This document shows positions 39,062 through 52,609 of a stretch of 64,000 nucleotides of DNA, in pieces. Position 1 is the stretch's first letter, and every line of letters begins with the position of its first letter. The DNA lies in assembly GCA_000442125.1 (NCBI GenBank), contig KE546986.1, forward strand, positions 1-64,000, read 5' to 3'. Both the position numbers and the translations under genes were made by a program. The notes below the pieces were generated by a model that saw only the letters and a program-made list of their open reading frames with translations, was not told the DNA's origin and made no database searches. This DNA comes from Opeltia flavorubescens. Lineage: Eukaryota > Ascomycota > Lecanoromycetes > Teloschistales > Teloschistaceae.

Positions 39062-41500
39062 ATTAGAGCCGAAGGCGGGGCCCTATTTTATTAATAACTA
39101 AACGATTTATATATATTAGCAGTTACTATTATATCGCGTTAAAAAAAGCTAGAGTATTCGTTTAACCTCGAAAAGAAGGTGGTAAAAAAAAGGTATATTT
39201 AGCGTAATTTCGTCTATACGACTAGTAGTATATTTATCTAGAAACCAGACGCTATTAATTCTAGTAATTATATATATAGCGGAGGCGAACTAGCGACGGC
39301 GGCGTATAACGGAATATTATTGTAATAAAATTATATTAAAAATTAAATAGTATATAATCTCGACTATAATATATTAATAAATACCGATAAAAATATTAAT
39401 AGTATAATACCGGGAAAAGCTATAATAGGCGGTAAAGAATAAACGATATAAATAATAGAAAGTATATAAAAATTTTAAAGAATAGTATTAGATAAAAAAA
39501 TAGGTAGGTAAAATATATAAAAATAAAAAGGTACTATAAATAAATAAAAAAGTTATTATTTTACTAGATATTATAAAGTTTATATAGCTATTTTTATTAT
39601 TATTATTATTTTAAGTACTATTATTCTTTCGTGTTATTATATTATTTATCTAGTCAAAACTATTCTATAATATATATCTAGATTTATAATATTATTATCT
39701 AGTTTTATATTAATATTATTAATCTAGTATATAAAATATTATAATAATATTAAGTACTTTTTATAATATATTTATATCCCCGATCTATACTAATAGTATA
39801 TAGCGAATATATATATTTATTTCTCTATTTTTACTAGATATACTAGGTATTTTCTTTTTTAATAGCTAAAATATAACTAAATTTTTTAACTATTTTAAAA
39901 ATTTATAGAATAATTACTAGCAGTTTATTTATAAGCGTATTTACCGATTATTTAAATATTATAAAATTACGTATAATAATACTATTAAATCCTTATTTAA
40001 ATATATTAATAAAAATTAAAGAAAACTAAAAAAACTATTTTAAAGGAATATATAGATTATAATATTAAATAGTATTTATATTTATAGCGCTTTCTAGAAA
40101 TATATAAATCGAAGCCGCGTATTATATTAAAGGACGTTTATAAGTATTATAGATTTTATAAATTAGTTTTAAAGGTCTTTTTAAAAAAATTATAATTTAA
40201 TAATTTTATACGCGTTAAATAGTTTATTAAAAGTTTATTAATAATAATATTATAAAAAATTATATAAAAACTAGATATCGATTTAAATAATAGTAATATT
40301 ATATAATTTAAAAAAATTTATAAAACTACTATTTATATAAATAATATATAGAAGATAATAAAAAAGTTTTCTAGATTTAAAATACTAATAAATAATATAA
40401 ACGATTTTATAGACCGATATTAGATAAAAGTAGTAGTAGACCTAATAAAAAAATTTGTACTGCCTATTTTTAAAGTACCGAAACTACTAATTATAAAAAA
40501 TATTACTAATTATCTAATAACCCTATTATTATCTATTAAATTAATAATTAAAAAATTTTTTAATACTATATACGTATTAATAATAACGGTATTAAAAATA
40601 TAAATTAAAACCGGTAAAAAAGCTATTATACCTAGTATAAATAATACGGCTTTTATACTTATTAACTAAAAATACTATAGTTATAGCGATTTAAAATATA
40701 GAATTAATAGATATATAAAACTAGATACTTTATATATAAAAATAAATATTATTTTAATATAAAAAATAGAATCTATTTAAATAGTATAAGTCGATTTAGA
40801 ATAGAAATATATAAATAATATAGCTAAACTTTTATTATAATAATTAAAGTAGCTATTAATTATAATAAAAAAATTTCTATAGATTATACGTTTATAATTC
40901 GCTTTAGAATAATTATATATATAGAGGAGCTGGATAATAATATCGATAAAAAAAGTATAAATAAAGAAGTCGAATTAGTAATTATACTAGCTATTAGACC
41001 TATATAGTTATTATCTATAAAAAGGATTAATCTAAAATAAAAAACAAAAATAAAAACCGTATTACCTAGAATTAAGAATATAAAATCTAGTCTATATATA
41101 TAATAAATATTTAAAAAAGCGAATATATTTAAAGTATATTTTTAAGATATTAATAATAATAGTATAATAATAAATATTATAAATATTATATTAAAGAAAA
41201 AAAGAAAAAATATTAATTAAAAAAATACAAATAAGTTTATATATAGAAGAAAACTAGATATCCTACTAGATATAATAAATATAGATAAAATTTTTAAAAA
41301 GATTCTAAACTAGATATTAGATCTATTATTATAAAAGGTACTAGTAGTTTTATTAAAAATAAAGAAGCGATTCTATTAATATAAGGAATCGTCGCCTATA
41401 TTATAAAAAAAAGCGGTTATAAAGTTTATAATAGTATATATTAGTATTATACGGATAGAATATACTATAAATAAAAATTTATATATAATAGGATATTTAA
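39062..41500 (+). pseudogene. Gypsy-1 leader and gag region
   Basis: A GC-richer leader (39,066-39,310, with GGCGACGGCGGCG near 39,295) is followed by a plus-strand region rich in RIP stops where gag is expected. A 'FKKANIF' stretch near 41,110-41,135 could be the tail of a CCHC zinc knuckle, but its cysteines cannot be verified. Gag would form the virus-like particle. Confidence 0.55.
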
Positions 41501-41640
41501 AAGTATATATAAAGGTTAATAATTATATATTAATTATTATAATTAATAGCGGCTCCGAAATTAACACTATTTGTAGTAGTTATACGCGTAAAGCTTATAT
41601 AGTATAATATATTAAATTTATTTTATAGCTTTCAAATATT
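41501..41640 (+). pseudogene. Gypsy-1 aspartic protease remnant
   Basis: Plus-strand 'ILIIIINSGSEINTI' ends at 41,571. NSGSEINTI (41,545-41,571) corresponds to the D-S-G-A-E catalytic loop of retroviral-type proteases, with Asp to Asn by a G-to-A change as RIP makes. It would have cut the Gag-Pol polyprotein. Confidence 0.85.
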
Positions 41641-42599
41641 AATAGTAGAATAACGAAATTTCTAAATATATATAATAATATTAAAATTAATATCAGTAGC
41701 GCTATATAATATATACTGGTCTTAATAAGAGAGAATTATAAATATAATAAAATTTTTAGCCGTATATATAAATATAAAGCGAGAGTTTATATATAAAAAA
41801 ATAATATTAAAACTTATAATATTATAATAATAAGCAAGAATAATATATAAATTATAATTTATATAATACTAATAGAGAATATAGCTAATTATATAATATA
41901 TAAAATCTTTAAAAATATTTTAAAAGAATAAATAGGCTTAATATCGATATAAAATCTATTTATATATAGTAAAATCTAATAATACCTTTAATAATAAATT
42001 ATATATCTATTATAATAGGAAAACTTATTATTATTCCTCGTTTTTATTTAGCGATAATAGAAAATTCTATATTAAAGCTTCTATTTAACTATATATATTT
42101 AGAATATATATTTAAAAGATTCGATATAGTAGTTATATAGTTAATAATAAAGAAACCGGTTTATATTACTATTATATATAAACGTAAAATATAGAAGGTA
42201 TATTTAATAAATATTACTACTATTTACGGCTTAATACTAGATAGCCTAATAGATTAAAAAAATATTATAAAAAATACTTTTAATATTGAATATTATAATT
42301 TCTTATATACTATATATAATAAATAGCTAATATTAGAGTTTACGCTAATTATAAACGGCGCTAGACTTATATTTAAAAAACTAAAGCGTATCGTTTATAA
42401 TAATAATATATTATTTATAAAACAAAATCTTTTTATAAAAATACTATATAAAAGGGAGGCCGTATTAATATAGATATTTATTAAAATTAGGCGTATTAAA
42501 AGTAAAGTTATACTAGTTTAATAAATTAGAATATTTTTTTATAAATTATAATAAATAGCTAGATTCTCTATATTTAGAGCGTTTTATAAAATAGTTATT

Positions 42600-43380
42600 A
42601 ATATATTATAAAACCGACTTAAAAAAGATTTTTAAAATAGTATTATAATATATATCGAAATCTATAATTTTTAATTAAAAAAAAGTTGGAAGTGTACTAA
42701 ATAATTAATATAGTAATATATATAAATAAAATAATTATTAAAAATTCTAATTTACTATTAGATATAAATAAGTTTTTTAAAAAATTTACAGGTATATATA
42801 TAATTTCTTTTATAGATTTTTTCTTTAAATATAACTAAATTTCTTTAAATTATATAAGCCGGGATATTATAGTTATTATAACGTCGTGTAATTTATTAAA
42901 ATATATAATATTATTTAAAAGAACTACTAATTTAGTTATATAATTTATATATATAGTAATAATAATTTTAAAGAATCTAATTAAAATAATATATAAACTA
43001 TTTTTTAACGATATTAATATTAAAAGGCTAAAATCTATATAATAATAGCGAGGTTGCGTTTGATATTCGGCGATTTATCCTAGAATATATTCAAAATTTT
43101 AATAAGGTACTAGTAAATTTAAAGTTTACTAGATATATAATATTGAAAAAAAAGCTCTAGTTTTATATAGTAGTACTATAAATTATAGAGTTTATATATA
43201 ATATTTAAAAAAAAAGATTTAAGATTATAAAAATTATTAAAATTATAGAATAGATACTATATATTAATATTAGCGATACGCGTGTATTTATTAATATAAA
43301 ATTTTATTATTATATTTAAATTATAGGATTTACTACTATTATTAAATTAATATTTTACTTTTTTAAAAAGAATATAAAAT
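42600..43380 (+). pseudogene. Gypsy-1 reverse transcriptase remnant
   Basis: The catalytic strand reads LFFNDI at 42,998-43,015, i.e. the F-x-D-D-I box with the first Asp changed to Asn. The preceding stretch contains the 'F-S-G-Y-x-Q' region (seen as FFL-stop-I) near 42,815-42,840. Downstream, 'YYRIWI'-type residues precede the connection near 43,350. This arrangement belongs to the Boty/Maggy-like gypsy polyproteins of ascomycetes. Confidence 0.85.
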
Positions 43381-43840
43381 TTATATAGGGCCTAGAGTAA
43401 TAGAATACTATAAATATTTAAAAGTAGTATTATACTATAGTACCTATTATAAAGTTAATTAACTATACTAATAGTACCGGTCTAATTATTTTTATAGTAG
43501 ATTTAAATTTTATAAAATAGAGAGCTGTATTATAATAAAATAATAGTAATAGTAAATAATATCTAATTTATTATAAAAACGGTTTTTAAAATAAATAGGA
43601 AACTAAATATAATACTAGTAAACGCGAATATTATAGTTTACTAAAAGTATTAAAAGAAGTTTATTTTTAGCTTTATAATATATATTTCTTTATTAAAATT
43701 AATATAAATACGCTAGTTATATAATTTAATTAAACTATAACGGATTTACCTAGAATACTATTTATTAAGTAACTAGTATAAATTCGCTTATTCGATTTTA
43801 ATATTCGGTATATATTTAAAAAGCAGTATTTTATATTAAA
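43381..43840 (+). pseudogene. Gypsy-1 RNase H remnant
   Basis: Starts in 'F-I-stop-G-L-E' (F-x-W-G-P-E-Q) near 43,378-43,400. Then 'INYTNSTGLIIFIVDL' (I-D-Y-x-x-x-x-G-x-I-I-L-A-V-D) near 43,455-43,505 holds the first catalytic Asp. 'NTSKRE' (Y-D-A-x-K-R-E) lies near 43,610-43,630, and 'IRLFDFNIRYI' near 43,790-43,820 marks the end. Identity of the domain is unambiguous despite many stops. Confidence 0.9.
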
Positions 43841-45290
43841 TAGCTTTTTTAAAAGACTACAAGTACTTTTAAATAAAAAGAATAAAATATTAAAGGTTAA
43901 TATTAACGATTTTATTAATATAAAGCTAAATATTGTATATATTAGTAGTATCCGTGTTTTTCTAGTAACTATAAAGGAACTACTAGATAAAGCTATATAT
44001 ATATTAGAGGATTCCTTTTCCGAGAAATCTAAAAAGATTATATAATATTTTATAATATTATAAAAGTTTATAAAGCTCTTTAAAAAAAAATTTTATAAAT
44101 TTAAAAACTATATATTATAGCTTTTTATATAGGGCCGCTATCTATTTAAACGATTAGATAAGATATATCTATAAAAAAATATCGTAGATAATATTAATAA
44201 GCGGCGGAGAATATTAGAAACGTTATATAATAAAAATAAGTATTAAAAGCAAGAGAATTTTTATTAGCGCGCTATAGTAAAATATTAATAGAAGGATATA
44301 TAGAAAAATACTAGTAAATCTATTAGAATATATAAAAAATACTAATTATAACGTTTAAAAAGGTAAAAAAAAACTTTATACCTAATATAAATATAAATAA
44401 TATAGGAAAAAATCAATATTAATACTATATATATACTAATATATAAGGGTAAATAATATTTATTTATTATATACGATAACTTTTTAAACTAGATAAAAAA
44501 AAGAGTAGTATTTAATAAAATAGTAGAAAAAATCGTATAATTCCTTTATAAAGATATTATATATAGATATAGTTATTTTAAAAAAATAATAATAAATAGA
44601 AATTCTAAAAATAAAAAATTTATAAAAATACTAATAAAAAAATATAAAATAATTTAAATACTTTTATTATTATACTATTTATAAAGAAATTAGCTTATTG
44701 AATAAAATTATCTACTAATATTAAATACGCTATCTAAAATATTAAGGACAAAAATAACGAATTAGATATACTATTTCTATATAGTTCTATAAATAAATCG
44801 AATAATAATTAAAGCCTTTATTAGTATAATACTATATTGTAATATATATTGATATAATATAATACTACTAATTAAGTTCAATATCCCGATATAGTAAATT
44901 CTTTTATAGGATATTATACAAACTATAATTAGTTTTTTTACTATTAAAATAAAATAATTAAAATAAAAAAAAAGAATTTTAAAAAAGCTATTATATATTA
45001 ATAAAAGATATATAAATAAAATAAAAAAACCTAGAATAAAAAATATTAAATTTGTAATAATAGAATTAATATTAATAATATCGTATTTATATATAATATA
45101 AAACTAGAAATATTATATTTATATAAGCTATTATTTAAATAACTAGGGTTATTCTATATAGTAAAAGCAGACTATAAGAAAGAATACTATAAAGTCGAAA
45201 AATTAGATAGAATACTAATATTAGAAACTATTACTAATAATCGGCTGAAAAGGTTCTATTTATATAATACTATAAATAATATAATAATAA
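43841..45290 (+). pseudogene. Gypsy-1 integrase remnant
   Basis: 'ILEDSFSEKSKKI' near 44,005-44,045 leads into the zinc-binding region (G-H-x-G-x-x-x-T-Y-x-R seen as KQENFYQRAI) near 44,240-44,280. The catalytic core follows: 'FIIYDNFLN' (V-A-R-D-D-L-S) near 44,460-44,490 and 'IINRNSKNKKFI' (V-x-D-G-G-x-E-N) near 44,590-44,625. The C-terminal part ends near 45,290 with 'G-stop-KGSIYI' (N-R-L-K-R-F). Gypsy polyproteins of this type normally end here. Confidence 0.8.
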
Positions 45291-46361
45291 AAGATAATAT
45301 TATAGATAAAATTATATAAAAAGAATAATAAATCGATAATATTAGTATTATAGTATTATTACTAGATTTAAATATATTAGTAGATTTTACAAAGGTATAA
45401 ACGCTAAATATAATAGTTACTAAATAATTCTATATTTATACTAATTCTAATTTAGTTTAGATTTCTATACCCGGCGCTAATATAGATATAGGAATTCGCT
45501 ATTAGCTAGTTTAGCGGGAGCTAATTAAATAAAGATTATCGTTATTTTAATAATTATAATTATTCTTTAAATTTATTTAATAATAGGCTAAATAATATAC
45601 GGTCCTTTTATTATATATATATAGACTTTTATATTAAATATCTCCTTTAGTATATATTATATAATACTAGCTACAATTATTATAGATTTTTAGTAACGTG
45701 CGTTAGTCCCTATTATAGGCGGGTAATAGGCAGTATATATTATATATAGTAGATAATCTTTTAATAGCCTAAATATTTTTTATAATTATATAAAAACGTT
45801 TTAAAACTTTAAATATTATAATATAATTTATTTTATTTATAATTAGTTTATATACTATATAGAAAGTATTAAAAATAAAATTAGTATTTTTTATAATTTA
45901 GTAGCAATTAACCCGTTTTATTATTAATATTATAAAAAGGATAAAAAATCGTAGATTTTATTTAAAGTAGTTATTTTATATATATATATTATTTAAAAGA
46001 GAATTGATTAGGCTAAAAATACTATTTTAAATATATAACCGGAAGCGGAAAATAAAGACTTTATTTATTCTAGTATTATTTATAATACTATAACTAAGAT
46101 ATATAAAGCTATAAAAAATATTCCGAACTATATAAAAGTAAAAAGCGCTTTAATTAGCTATATCTATAATTAAATATTAATTTTTAGAATTAATAGGCGC
46201 GCGATTATTAATTTTATAATTAAAGATTAAAATAATATTATAAAAAAGCGCTATACTATTCTATTAGTAGTAGTAGTACCGGGCTTTAAAAAGTATAAAC
46301 TATATATTAATAGTAAAGGTTATATATACTTTTTTATTAAATAAAAATGGTTAATTAAATA
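45291..46361 (+). pseudogene. Gypsy-1 extra 3' region, first part (unrecognised)
   Basis: Follows pol on the same strand. The clearest coding-like stretch is 46,100-46,361, reading 'AIKNIPNYIKVKSALISYIY', later 'VVVVPGFKKYKLYINSKGYI', up to the Copia-1 insertion. Stops are TAA or TAG in RIP-compatible positions. An 'ISIPGANIDIGIRY' stretch lies at 45,450-45,495, apparently in another frame. I do not recognise the protein. It could be an additional ORF carried by this gypsy lineage, a captured host gene, or another inserted element. Confidence 0.5.
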
Positions 46362-46468
46362 TATTAAAATATAATAATTACTTGTACTGCTTAAAAAAGC
46401 AAGTGGCTAAAAGCTACTTGCTTTCGTTTAAAGTAGTATAATTATATAAGCTAGCTAGTAATTTAATA
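46362..46468 (-). repeat. Copia-1 3' LTR (left), with hairpin
   Basis: 107 bp. Contains a 12-bp stem (46,396-46,407 with 46,413-46,424, AAGCAAGTGGC / GCTACTTGCTT) around a 5-nt loop with one mismatch. The same hairpin, partly decayed, occurs in the right LTR at 52,644-52,672. These are very short LTRs for copia. Confidence 0.95.
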
Positions 46469-47350
46469 CTTCTACTTAATATGTAAAAATTATATAATAA
46501 AATAAATAAACGAGCTTTTATAGTTTAAGCAGTAGTCCAGGCAGTCTATAGCTGCTCTAGTAGCTAAAAGCGCTTAGATATCGCTTAGAAATACAGCTAG
46601 AATACGGCTGTTTATAGGCGCTATAATAGCTTTTATAGCTTTAAGCTCCTGTTAGTACCTATAAATTTACCTGGCACGTGTAATTTTACCCGGTATATAT
46701 AAGTTTATTTAGTATATATAAGTTTACCCGGCTTTTACTAGTATATAAAAAAGGCTAGTAGTACTTCCATAGTATTAGCAGTTAATTTAGGCACTTTTAG
46801 CAGAGTTTTTACAATTTAGGTAATAAAAAGCTGGGCTCCTATAAATATTATATACCCCCTAGAACTAGGGTATAAAAAGCCTGAAACAAGTGCTAATAGG
46901 TATTTAAAGGTACTTAAAATAAATGCTAAAAACGAATTGTATATATTTTAAACTTTTATAGAAGTTAAAAACGATTAAATTAAAGAATATATAAAATATA
47001 TTTATTATAAAAAATATAAAAAATATATTATTTCTGTAAAATACTATATAAATAAAAAATAAATCTTATTATAAAGCTAAATCTGCGAATTTTAGATAAA
47101 AATAGGTCTAGAGGATATATAAAATAAAGCTATATAAGCTTTATAAGTATTATATAATATATATAAATAGATAAATAAATATTTATAAGTTTAGGCGTTA
47201 GTTATAAACGATATATAAAGGGTTTAGTAGCTATTTAGAGTACTAGTAGGTATAAAGTCTGGATACTAGCTCCGGGGGATACGGCGGCGAAATAGGGGGT
47301 GCGGCGGTAAAATTAGAGGGTGGAATTAGTAGATAATAGTAATAGTAAAC
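46469..47350 (-). other. Copia-1 3' UTR with low-RIP core
   Basis: Between the pol end and the 3' LTR. The part to ~46,930 retains many CpA/TpG, unlike the pol body. It includes the 19-bp array, a CCCTAG-AA-CTAGGG palindrome at 46,857-46,870 and, directly after it, TATAAAA (46,871-46,877) on plus. GGGGGATACGGCGGCG and GGGGGTGCGGCGG lie at 47,275-47,312. It could be a genuine long UTR or a short foreign insertion; no boundary duplication was seen. Confidence 0.55.
46660..46735 (+). repeat. 19-bp tandem repeat, four units
   Basis: Four contiguous 19-mers at 46,660, 46,679, 46,698 and 46,717, of consensus TATAAGTTTACCCGGTATA. Differences between units are mainly C/T transitions, with the third unit (TTTATTTAG) the most RIP-like. 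It lies in the Copia-1 3' UTR. Confidence 0.85.
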
Positions 47351-48640
47351 TTTAAAAGATTTTAATATTTTTTAATAAATGAGTACTAGCGTTATTAATA
47401 TTATAGGTATTCTTTTAAACCTAATACTAGTCGAAATAAAAAGAATTTATTTTTTAAAAGAGCTTTAATAAAATTATTAGTAATTTAATTATTTATAAAT
47501 ATATATTAAAAGTTTATTTAGCCTTTTATTACCTATTCGCGTATAAAATATTACTAAATATTAATATATTTAGTGCGCGTATAAAACTAGAGGTTTTAAG
47601 CTAGAATTATAGTACTTTATTTATTATAGTTAATAATAATAGTATAAAGATCGTATTTATTTTAAATTTATTTTAGAAGATTTTTTAACTAAATTATTTT
47701 TTTAACTCCTTATATTGAGCTTTTCTATTCAGCTTTATAAGTAAAAAGAGCTATTATTAGTTATCGTTTTAATAATTAGTTTATAGTCCCACTATTAATA
47801 TTAAATATATAACCGGAGGTTAAGCGTTTTATATTCTTATTACCGGCCTAATCGGCGTTTATATAATTTAAAAAATTAGCTAAGTTTTTTTCTAAGTAAA
47901 ATAGTAGTTGATTATAATACGGAGGTAATAAAATACTTTTTTAATAATTTATTAGTATTTTTTAGTAGAATTAGATTTATAATAACTAACAATTAATACT
48001 ATAAAAGTAATATTAGGCTTAATATCTAGTAATATATATATTAATAATCTAATAGTAAATTAATATTAATTTCGTAAATTAAAGAATATAATATAATCTA
48101 AAAGTATTAGTTTATAAATCGAAAAGGAAGATATATTTATTAAAATAGCCTATAGTTTAGCAGACTATATATTAAAGTTTTAGAGTACTTTTTTAATATA
48201 AACCGATTATAAAAAATAAATAGTCCGGTTTTAATAATCGCGAGTAACTTTTATATTTAAATAATAGCTATAGGCGCCTAGATCGATTATTTAGAATTTA
48301 ATATTTAATTAGTATTTTATAATTTAGATAGTTTTATAATTTAAATCGGTAATAAATAAATCGTTTATATAGATAGTAATTATAGTATAGAACCCTAATA
48401 TATAATTATAAAAAATACTAGTATCTATTATTAATAATACGAAGTTTAAATTTTTAAGGAATACTACTAGTATATTATACTATACTTTTTATAACTATTT
48501 AAAGCTATAAAAAACTTTATCAAATTTATAAATACTTTTACTAGAGTTTTTATATCTATTAAGTTTTTTAATAAAAATAGGTTCTTTAATATCGTTATAA
48601 AAAAAGGCCGTTTTAATATTTATCTATTTAATTAACTAAT
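47350..48640 (-). pseudogene. Copia-1 reverse transcriptase and RNase H remnant
   Basis: Minus strand. 'INIKTAFFYNDIKEPIFIK' near 48,560-48,625 is the D-V-K-T-A-F-L-N-G-D box. 'IYINDLFITD' near 48,340-48,375 is the Y-V-D-D-L catalytic strand with Asp-to-Asn decay. 'NYINAD-stop-AGNKNIKRLTSGYIF', near 47,800-47,870, is the copia RNase H motif Y-x-D-A-D-W-A-G-x-x-x-x-R-x-S-T-S-G. All are in copia order. Confidence 0.9.
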
Positions 48641-50770
48641 TAAGAGTAGTTATAATAGTAAAAAAAGCTTTATAAATTATAAATTTAATTATTAAGGCGA
48701 AAGTTTCGTTATAATTATTATCCTTCTATTATTTAAAGTTATAGACTATTTAATAGATTTTATAACGGAATATTTTATTATTAAAGCCTTTTTTTAGTTT
48801 AAATATCTATTTACTATAAAGGAATATACGGCCTTTAATAAAAATAATAATTTATATCCGATTTTATATAAACGAATTATATTCCTCTTTTATTGTAAGG
48901 ATTTAATAATCGCGGTCTAGATTATAGCGTATAGTTTTATAATAGAAGGTAGATTTGTAAATTTTAGGGCTAAATATACTAATTAGGAATATTTAAAGCG
49001 CTAATAGGTTTTTTAAAATATATTATAGGGTTAAATATTTAATAACAGCGAGCTTATATTTAAAAACTATTAATAAAATAATAGGTTAATCTATATATAA
49101 TATTATATACCTTATTATTAGTTTACCGCGAATAGCAGTATTTAAAATAGTTAAATTACGCGGATTAACGGCTGTAATTTATAAAATCTATAGGGTTTAC
49201 TTTAAAGCTAATAATATTTATTAAATACTAAAATTTAATTCTATACTTTTATTATTATTATAGTATACGAGTATTTTATATACCCTCGACCCCTTTATAA
49301 CTAGATACAGTAAACGTATTAAAATAAATACTATTAGTATAATAGAATCTAGCTAACTATATAATAAATTTAAGGTAGTATAACTAATCTAAATAACGTT
49401 TGAATAGCGCTTAATTATACTATTTTAGTATAATATATAGTAGATATAATTATTTTTAAAGCCGAAGAGCCGGTAGATTTCTATATAAAATTAAAATTTC
49501 TTCTACCTCGTATTAAGTTTCCGGATTTATACTTAACCGAATTAGCTAATACGTTATAAATAGCCCACTTTTAGCGGCGTATCTATATCTATTTTCTAGG
49601 AGGTTTTATCGGATTCGAATACTAGGAAACGGTTTTAAAAATAATTAGTTATTTTAATAAATTCTAGCTAGTATTAAATATATAAAATATTATAGGCAAC
49701 TACTATCGTTAAAGCTTTATAATAAAATATTTTATTTAAACGTTTAGCTACGCCGTTTATTTATAAATTACTAGAAATAATAAGCTTCTAAATAATTTTA
49801 TTAATATTATAATAGTTATTAAATTTATTATTTTTATATTTTCCGCCTCTATTAGTTTTTAACCTATAGATTTTATAATCGCTATATTCTACTGTACTCT
49901 AGTATAATTTAAAAGCGCTTAGAACTATTAAATCTAATTTATTTAATAGTATATATACTATAAAGCGTTTAATAAAAATATAAAGAAATATTATAAAATA
50001 TATAGACCAATCGTAAATTTAAAGGAATAGCTTTATTATATTACTAGCGATAATATCGTTTTTATATTTAAAAGCTTTATAATAGCTTTTATAAAGTTCT
50101 ATTTATATATTAATAACGGTATAAACTTCGTATATATCTTTTAAAAGCGATATAAATAGGTTTATTCTAATAAATATTAACGCTAGTTTAATAATATTTT
50201 ATCTACCTAAATAACCGAGGCGTTTATACTATATATCGATAGCCCGCTCGTTAAAGGCTAATAATATAATCAGACTAAATTTATTCTTTTAGCGTAGGAT
50301 ATAGAGATTAATAGATTTTTAACGCTGAATAAAAATATTAAAGGACCTAATAATAATTTTATTAGGGATTAGTTTTAAAAAAAATATTACTATTTAAACT
50401 AGCCTTATAATATTAGGTTTACCGGTAATCCGGATATATGAAAAATATTAATAAAAATTAGTATTTAGTAGAAGCTATCGATTTTATATTCTAATTTAAT
50501 ATTATTAATATTTTAAACTATAGTATAGTTTATAAAGCTTCTAATCTATAAATCTAAAACTTAGTATAATATAAATAAAAACCTGCTATAAGTAATATAT
50601 TTCGAATAGATATTATCTATAAACTATATTTATAAATAAGTAAATTCGGCAGGATTAATAAAAGCCGTATAAACTTTAATATTTCCACTATTATTACTAC
50701 TACCGCCTCCACTAGAACGACCGCGCTTATAGCGTTTATAGGAGCTTTTAAAATTTTTATTTTCAAGATA
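48641..50770 (-). pseudogene. Copia-1 protease-integrase region
   Basis: In copia the protease and integrase lie between the gag zinc knuckle and RT, which is this interval on minus. The translation is full of RIP stops and I could not place the catalytic residues with confidence. Placement is by position only. Confidence 0.6.
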
Positions 50771-52300
50771 CTTTTTCTTTAAATAGGGGTATTTTTTATA
50801 GTATTAGTCTTCTATATAATAATTACAGCTATAATAGGTATAGTATTTAACGATTTTAATATTTATTCGTTCGCTAATTAATATTATAGCTAATATAGCT
50901 ATAAATACTTAAAAAGTAACTTCCGCTATTAATTCGTTAACGTCTTTATTTATATAGAAGTTTAGAGAGTATATAATTATATAATTTAAATTATAAAAAA
51001 TAGTTCTATCTTTTTTAAAAGGATCGTAACTTTAATTATATATTTTATAATAGCTAGTAAACTTAATATCTAGGCCCTTATAAAAAAGATAAATAAAAAA
51101 ATTAAAATCTAAAATAAATATAATAGATAAAAAATTCAGATCGTTAATAATATTAATAAATTTATCCGGATAATTAGATAGTTTAATATATATTAATAGA
51201 GTTAAGCTAAACAGCCGGTTAAATATAAACTTAAAAATTCCGAAATTTTTAGCTTTAAATTTAATAACTAGAATAATTCAGGCGTTAATTACTTTAATAT
51301 AATATTTAATTTTAGCCTATAATATAAGCTCGCAACGGTTTTTTAATATAATATAGATTTTAGTATTAACTTTCAGTTATTTAGCACTTTCGCGTTTATT
51401 ATCTAGTTAGATTTATTAAATATTATTATTAATATATAGCTATAGATTGATTATAATAAAGAAGTTAATTATTTAACGCTTCTATTTTAAATAATTAATA
51501 GTACTTTTTAGTATAACCACTTTATCTAGTTAGCTGAATAATACTAATAGCTTAATATCGTCTAATATAATAATAGCGGCGTCGTCGTTTTTTTACAGGC
51601 TATATAAGTTTATTAAAAAAAAGAGCTAGGGCTGGAGCTTAAACTATTTATAGATTTAAAAATAGATTTTAATATCTATTAATCCGATATATTCTATAAT
51701 AATTAATTAAATTCAGCTTCTAGATTGAACGCTAGCGCTGGTTTTAATTAATCTTCTAGATCTAATTTTAAGATCTAAAAAGCCCTTAAAAAATCTAAAC
51801 TGGAATTAGAACTAAAAAATATTTTAATAGATTTTAATAGTTAATCTAGTAGTAAATTTAAGTTAAAAGATTTCGGCGTTTATATATTAAAATCGAATAG
51901 GTTAAAATTATTTAATAGCTCTAGCGAGGATTTTAATATATTATAATTAAAAGTAATATTTTACTTATATAGTTTAAATATAATATAATAATTTAAATTT
52001 TTTAAATTATTACTTTTATTAATAAATATTAAAGTTTTTTTAAAAGCTTTAATAGTATAATAAAAATATCGTTTAGCTTTTAATCGAAACTTTTATAACT
52101 ACTTTTTAATATAACTATTTATAGACTTTATATTCTTATAAACTTTTACTAGATTAGCTTTAGCTAAACTTCGTTTACTAGATAAACTTCGGTAATCTAG
52201 ATTAACTTTAAAATAATAGAACTATATATTTAGATAGATTTTAAATAAATAGATCTAAATAAATTTTAAAAATATAAATTAATCTAACTAGTATAGCTTT
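50771..52300 (-). pseudogene. Copia-1 gag remnant with zinc knuckle
   Basis: The minus strand at 50,781-50,845 reads 'YTYYSCNYYIED' followed by a stop and 'YYKKYPYL'. This matches the C-T-x-C-x-x-x-G-H-x-x-x-x-C-Y-x-x-H-P knuckle after Cys and His codons lost C or G. It is the nucleocapsid-type RNA-binding motif. Gag should extend right to ~52,300; the start codon cannot be fixed. Confidence 0.75.
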
Positions 52301-52598
52301 AGTAGTTTAAAATTTTAAATTCGCTATATTTCACGAGCACTCGCTATTACCGTAATCCTTTTATTTTTTCTTTTATAATATAAAAGACCTATTATTTAGC
52401 GATATAATATATAAAATATTTACTATTATTATAGACTTATAAGTATATATTAAAGACGAATAAATTTCGCGTGTATAATAGTATCGGGCAGGTTTTTAGC
52501 TAGCTATTATTATACTAGAAGTACTATATAGCTAGATTATAGGCGTAGTAGTAAATAGTTTTTATCTAGAATATATTAAACAATAGCCCTACTAGCCG

Positions 52599-52609
52599 GG
52601 CTTATAACC
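52599..52609 (-). other. Copia-1 primer-binding-like site
   Basis: GGCTTATAACC immediately left of the 5' LTR, identical to the 11-mer at 30,084-30,094 in Copia-2. Conservation between two otherwise diverged copia elements at the same structural position supports a tRNA primer site. Confidence 0.65.

Noticed and set aside
47275-47312. G-rich stretch as the polypurine tract of Copia-1
   Set aside because: It is G-rich on plus, but Copia-1 is on minus, and it lies ~800 bp from the 3' LTR.
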